Shown piece by piece: positions 5,552 through 7,406 of a stretch of 7,406 bases of DNA (position 1 is the first letter of the stretch; the number at the start of each line of letters is the position of its first letter). Source of the DNA: an uncultured Cetobacterium sp. Its GTDB lineage: Bacteria; Fusobacteriota; Fusobacteriia; Fusobacteriales; Fusobacteriaceae. The DNA lies in assembly GCA_900766645.1 (NCBI GenBank), contig CAAFWD010000018.1, forward strand, positions 1-7,406. The letters run 5' to 3'. A program made the position numbers and the translations under genes. The notes beneath the pieces were generated by a model. It was given only the letters and a program-made list of their open reading frames with translations, searched no databases and was not told the origin of the DNA.

Positions 5552-5581
5552 GTCCTCATACTTACTTAGGAGGCACATCAT

Positions 5582-6208
5582 ATGTCATATTTTATTATTT
5601 TTATTGTCTTTTTATTTGTGGGAGGAATTTCAACTTTTGTTTTATCAGTAATTTTCAATCGTATCTCTAAAAGAAAAGCTGCTAGAAAAAAGATTCAAGA
5701 AAATATTGAAACCATGAAAATCAGTTATATCTCCCTATTAAATGACAATTTAAGAGTGTTAAATGCTCCAAATTTCAAATTAACAAAAAAAAATCTAATA
5801 GTACTTCTTCACAATACTAACAAGTGTTCAAGGGTTATTGGTGATACATCTAAGTTAGCATATTTTGTTTTTAAAAACGAAAATGGATTTTTCTCTTTAG
5901 ATTTTGATCCTAATAATGAGATTGAAGCTATCTCTCATTTTTTAAAAGACAATTTTGGTTCAAAGGGTGATTCCACAGAGTTTTTTACAAATAGTTCTAA
6001 AGAAACTCTTAAAGATGGACATAAAGCCATTTTTCGTCTAACTGAGCTTAGAAAAAAAGAAGCACTAGATTTTATTGAAGTTTTTGAAAAAACTCTTAGA
6101 AATTCAAAAGAGGATAGAAAATATCTACAATCTTTAATTGACAAGAGAGAGGAAAAACTTAGTAAGCAGTTAAAAGCTTATAATGAATTTTTAAATACTC
6201 AAAATTAA
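5582..6208 (+). CDS. Unrecognised membrane-anchored protein with helical C-terminus
   Basis: I do not recognise this 208-residue protein. Residues 3-25 form one hydrophobic membrane helix followed by a strongly basic stretch (NRISKRKAARKK, 26-37), so by the positive-inside rule the rest should be cytoplasmic. Residues about 40-135 look like a small mixed alpha/beta domain. Residues about 141-204 are charged and helix-favouring, probably coiled coil (for example RKKEALDFIEVFEKTLR). There are no cysteine pairs, nucleotide-binding motifs or catalytic signatures that I can see. AGGAGG lies 8 bases before the ATG, and the gene has its own extended -10 box upstream and a strong terminator right after its stop, so it can be an independent transcript, although read-through from the GlsB-type gene 44 bases upstream is likely. 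Its role is unknown. Confidence 0.85.
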   Translation: MSYFIIFIVFLFVGGISTFVLSVIFNRISKRKAARKKIQENIETMKISYISLLNDNLRVLNAPNFKLTKKNLIVLLHNTNKCSRVIGDTSKLAYFVFKNENGFFSLDFDPNNEIEAISHFLKDNFGSKGDSTEFFTNSSKETLKDGHKAIFRLTELRKKEALDFIEVFEKTLRNSKEDRKYLQSLIDKREEKLSKQLKAYNEFLNTQN

Positions 6209-6213
6209 TATTA

Positions 6214-6253
6214 AAAAATAGAGGTTGAATTTCAATCTCTATTTTTATTTTTT
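6214..6253 (+). terminator. Intrinsic terminator after the membrane-anchored unknown gene
   Basis: Arms at 6216-6228 and 6232-6244 pair over 13 bp with a single G-U wobble (AAATAGAGGTTGA against TCAATCTCTATTT) around a 3-base loop. The hairpin runs into TTTTTATTTTTT. It begins a few bases after the stop codon. The A-run on the left side would also give some termination on the minus strand. Confidence 0.88.
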
Positions 6254-6294
6254 GGAATTTTTTTTAATTTCTAAATCCCTTTGAAAAAAGATAG

Positions 6295-6324
6295 TTTAAT
6301 TTTTTTTGAATAAAAAAGTATAAA
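6295..6324 (+). promoter_or_regulatory. Candidate uvsE promoter
   Basis: TTTAAT (6295-6300) and TATAAA (6319-6324) are separated by 18 bases, and AAGGAGG (6330-6336) follows almost at once. If this is the promoter, the leader is extremely short. The same GAATAAAA...TATAAAATTTT-AAGGAGG arrangement occurs before the GlsB-type gene. No SOS-box-like palindrome is visible here. The hexamers are weak in such AT-rich DNA. Confidence 0.35.
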
Positions 6325-6342
6325 ATTTTAAGGAGGATTTAG

Positions 6343-7164
6343 ATGCTAGGGCTAGTTTGTATGCTTTATGAAAAGGGAATGAAAAAGGGAGTTAGCTCTT
6401 TAAAAAGTTTCCAACAGGAAAAAGTTAAAGCTGCTGCTTTATTTAATTTAGATTACACCTTAAACTGTATAAATTTTTGTTTGGAAAATGGATATATCTA
6501 TAGAGTTTCCTCAGCAATTATTCCCTATCCTGATTTTTGGGAGTGGGATAAAGATAAGGAACTTTTAGAAAAATTTAAAAAAATAAAAAAATTAAGTTCT
6601 AAAATTAGATTGATGATCCATCCAGATCAATTTGTTGTTTTAAATAGTGATCGAGATGAAGTTATTGAAAACTCACTTAAAATTTTAAATCAACAATATA
6701 GACTTGCTGAACTTCTAGGTGTTTCAGATATGATAATTCATATTGGGAAAAAAGATGGAGTTGAAAAATTTAAAGAGATTTACAGAAATAGATTAAGTTT
6801 AGACTTGAAAAAAATTCTTAGAATAGAAAATTGTCATTATTATAAAGTGGATGAGGTTTTAAAACTTTGTGAAGATCTTAAAATCTCTATGATTTTAGAC
6901 GTTCATCATGCAAGAGTAACAGAATCTAAAGATTATGATGTGGATAAAATTATTAAAACTTGGAAAAAGAGAAAACCTTTAGCTCATATTTCTAGTGGAA
7001 AATCCTTTGAAAATGATAGATCTCATAGTGATTATATCTCTTTGGAAGATGTTAAAAAATTTTTATGGTTATTTGAAAAGTTTGATGTGGAAGTAGAAGC
7101 AAAATTAAAAGAAAAAGCTTTAAAAGATTTAAGTGAAAAATTAAAAAAGTTTAAAATGGTTTAA
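6343..7164 (+). CDS. uvsE: UV damage endonuclease UvsE/UVDE
   Basis: This enzyme nicks DNA directly 5' to UV photoproducts (cyclobutane dimers and 6-4 products), starting an excision repair route independent of UvrABC. The 273-residue, single-domain TIM-barrel protein shows the family marks in order: YRVSSAIIPYP at 53-63, MIHPDQFVVLNS at 91-102 (His93), IIHIGKKDG at 131-139 (His133), RIEN at 160-163 (Glu162), ILDVHHAR at 184-191 (Asp186, His188, His189), AHISSGK at 214-220 (His215), RSHSDYI at 226-232 (His228, Asp230) and VEVEAKLKEKAL at 249-260. These cover the metal-binding His/Asp/Glu set and the EAK lysine region of the family. After ENC there is Cys164 where many homologues have an acidic residue. 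AAGGAGG lies 6 bases before the ATG. It is preceded by a strong terminator and is probably transcribed alone. Confidence 0.94.
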   Translation: MLGLVCMLYEKGMKKGVSSLKSFQQEKVKAAALFNLDYTLNCINFCLENGYIYRVSSAIIPYPDFWEWDKDKELLEKFKKIKKLSSKIRLMIHPDQFVVLNSDRDEVIENSLKILNQQYRLAELLGVSDMIIHIGKKDGVEKFKEIYRNRLSLDLKKILRIENCHYYKVDEVLKLCEDLKISMILDVHHARVTESKDYDVDKIIKTWKKRKPLAHISSGKSFENDRSHSDYISLEDVKKFLWLFEKFDVEVEAKLKEKALKDLSEKLKKFKMV

Positions 7165-7313
7165 TTTGCCTTTTTTAGACGTTTAATTAATTTTATTAAG
7201 TCCAGATTCATAATTTTATTATAAATCTCTAAAAATTGTGTATTACAGCTTTTAATAGGGGTTTATCTTTATAATTTAGATTGAGTTTTTTAAAAAATTA
7301 AAAATATATATTT
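7165..7313 (+). other. Non-coding AT-rich tail between uvsE and the distal terminator
   Basis: I see no credible gene on either strand in this 149-base stretch. It contains TATAAT at 7270-7275 without a clear -35. It may simply be the 3' untranslated part of the uvsE transcript, or a small RNA could start near 7282 and end at the terminator that follows. A weak bulged inverted repeat near 7178-7202 (GAC..TTAAT against ATTAAGTC) has no T-run. The 42 bases after the terminator, to the end of the window, also hold nothing I can identify. Confidence 0.4.
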
Positions 7314-7364
7314 AAAGAGCATTAAAATATAATTTAAAATATATTGATGCTCTTTTTATTTTTT
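7314..7364 (+). terminator. Distal intrinsic terminator
   Basis: The perfect 9-bp arms AAAGAGCAT (7314-7322) and ATGCTCTTT (7347-7355) are extended by an inner AATATA/TATATT pairing across a small internal loop. They are followed by a T-rich tract (TTTTTATTTTTT, starting at 7353 and overlapping the stem's end). It lies 150 bases beyond uvsE, so it ends either a long uvsE transcript or a short RNA. The A-rich left flank is too broken to decide whether it also serves a convergent gene outside the window. Confidence 0.8.
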
Positions 7365-7406
7365 ATTAAATTTTTTTATAAATTTATATCTATTTAAATT
7401 TTATAT

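Noticed and set aside
5935..6144. 69-codon open frame on the minus strand
   Set aside because: It is antisense inside the membrane-anchored unknown gene and has no ribosome site; a composition shadow.
7178..7202. Inverted repeat right after uvsE as a terminator
   Set aside because: Pairing needs a two-base bulge and is mostly A-T, and no T-run follows it; the hairpin at 7314-7364 is much better.
1..7406. CRISPR array, insertion sequence, tRNA or rRNA
   Set aside because: I found no regularly spaced direct repeats, no transposase-like ORF and no cloverleaf or conserved rRNA segment on either strand.

Overview
This is an AT-rich (visibly about 70% or more A+T) low-GC bacterial window with strong AAGGAGG-type ribosome binding sites, tight gene packing and short intergenic gaps. 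Base composition, the N-terminal signal peptide style (MKKFILYLFLIFGTFSFA) and the gene set suggest a member of the Fusobacteriota (Fusobacterium/Cetobacterium-like). That placement is inference: a low-GC Firmicute cannot be excluded, and no marker gene is present. The first 20 bases are not biological. They match the 3' end of the Illumina TruSeq read-1 adapter, so the window starts at an untrimmed contig end.

All genes left of about 5.06 kb are on the minus strand and should be read from right to left. pabA, pabB and pabC overlap one another and form a p-aminobenzoate (folate precursor) operon: chorismate plus glutamine is converted to aminodeoxychorismate by PabA/PabB, and then to p-aminobenzoate by the PabC lyase. 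A small metallo-beta-lactamase-fold hydrolase follows 40 bases later and is probably co-transcribed. Next come a secreted YbhB/PEBP-family protein and then a MORN_2/YwqK-like repeat protein with eight exact 24-residue units. The minus-strand series ends in a short ORF interrupted by an in-frame TGA that runs into the adapter.

The intergenic block at 5.06-5.29 kb is divergent. To its right, on the plus strand, are a GlsB/YeaQ/YmgE-type three-helix membrane protein, an unrecognised protein with one membrane anchor and a charged helical C-terminus (own extended -10 promoter, strong terminator), and uvsE, a UV damage endonuclease. The last 240 bases are non-coding and very AT-rich, and end in a second good hairpin terminator.

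Most of the window is ordinary housekeeping. The parts worth a second look are the left 1 kb and the metallo-hydrolase. The left 1 kb holds a MORN-repeat gene flanked by what looks like the cut-off 3' end of an upstream gene and by a stop-interrupted downstream ORF of different base composition, as in a decayed toxin/immunity-type tail. The metallo-hydrolase has an altered metal-binding motif and a possible one-base C-terminal frameshift. I did not find convincing evidence of a new multi-gene system.
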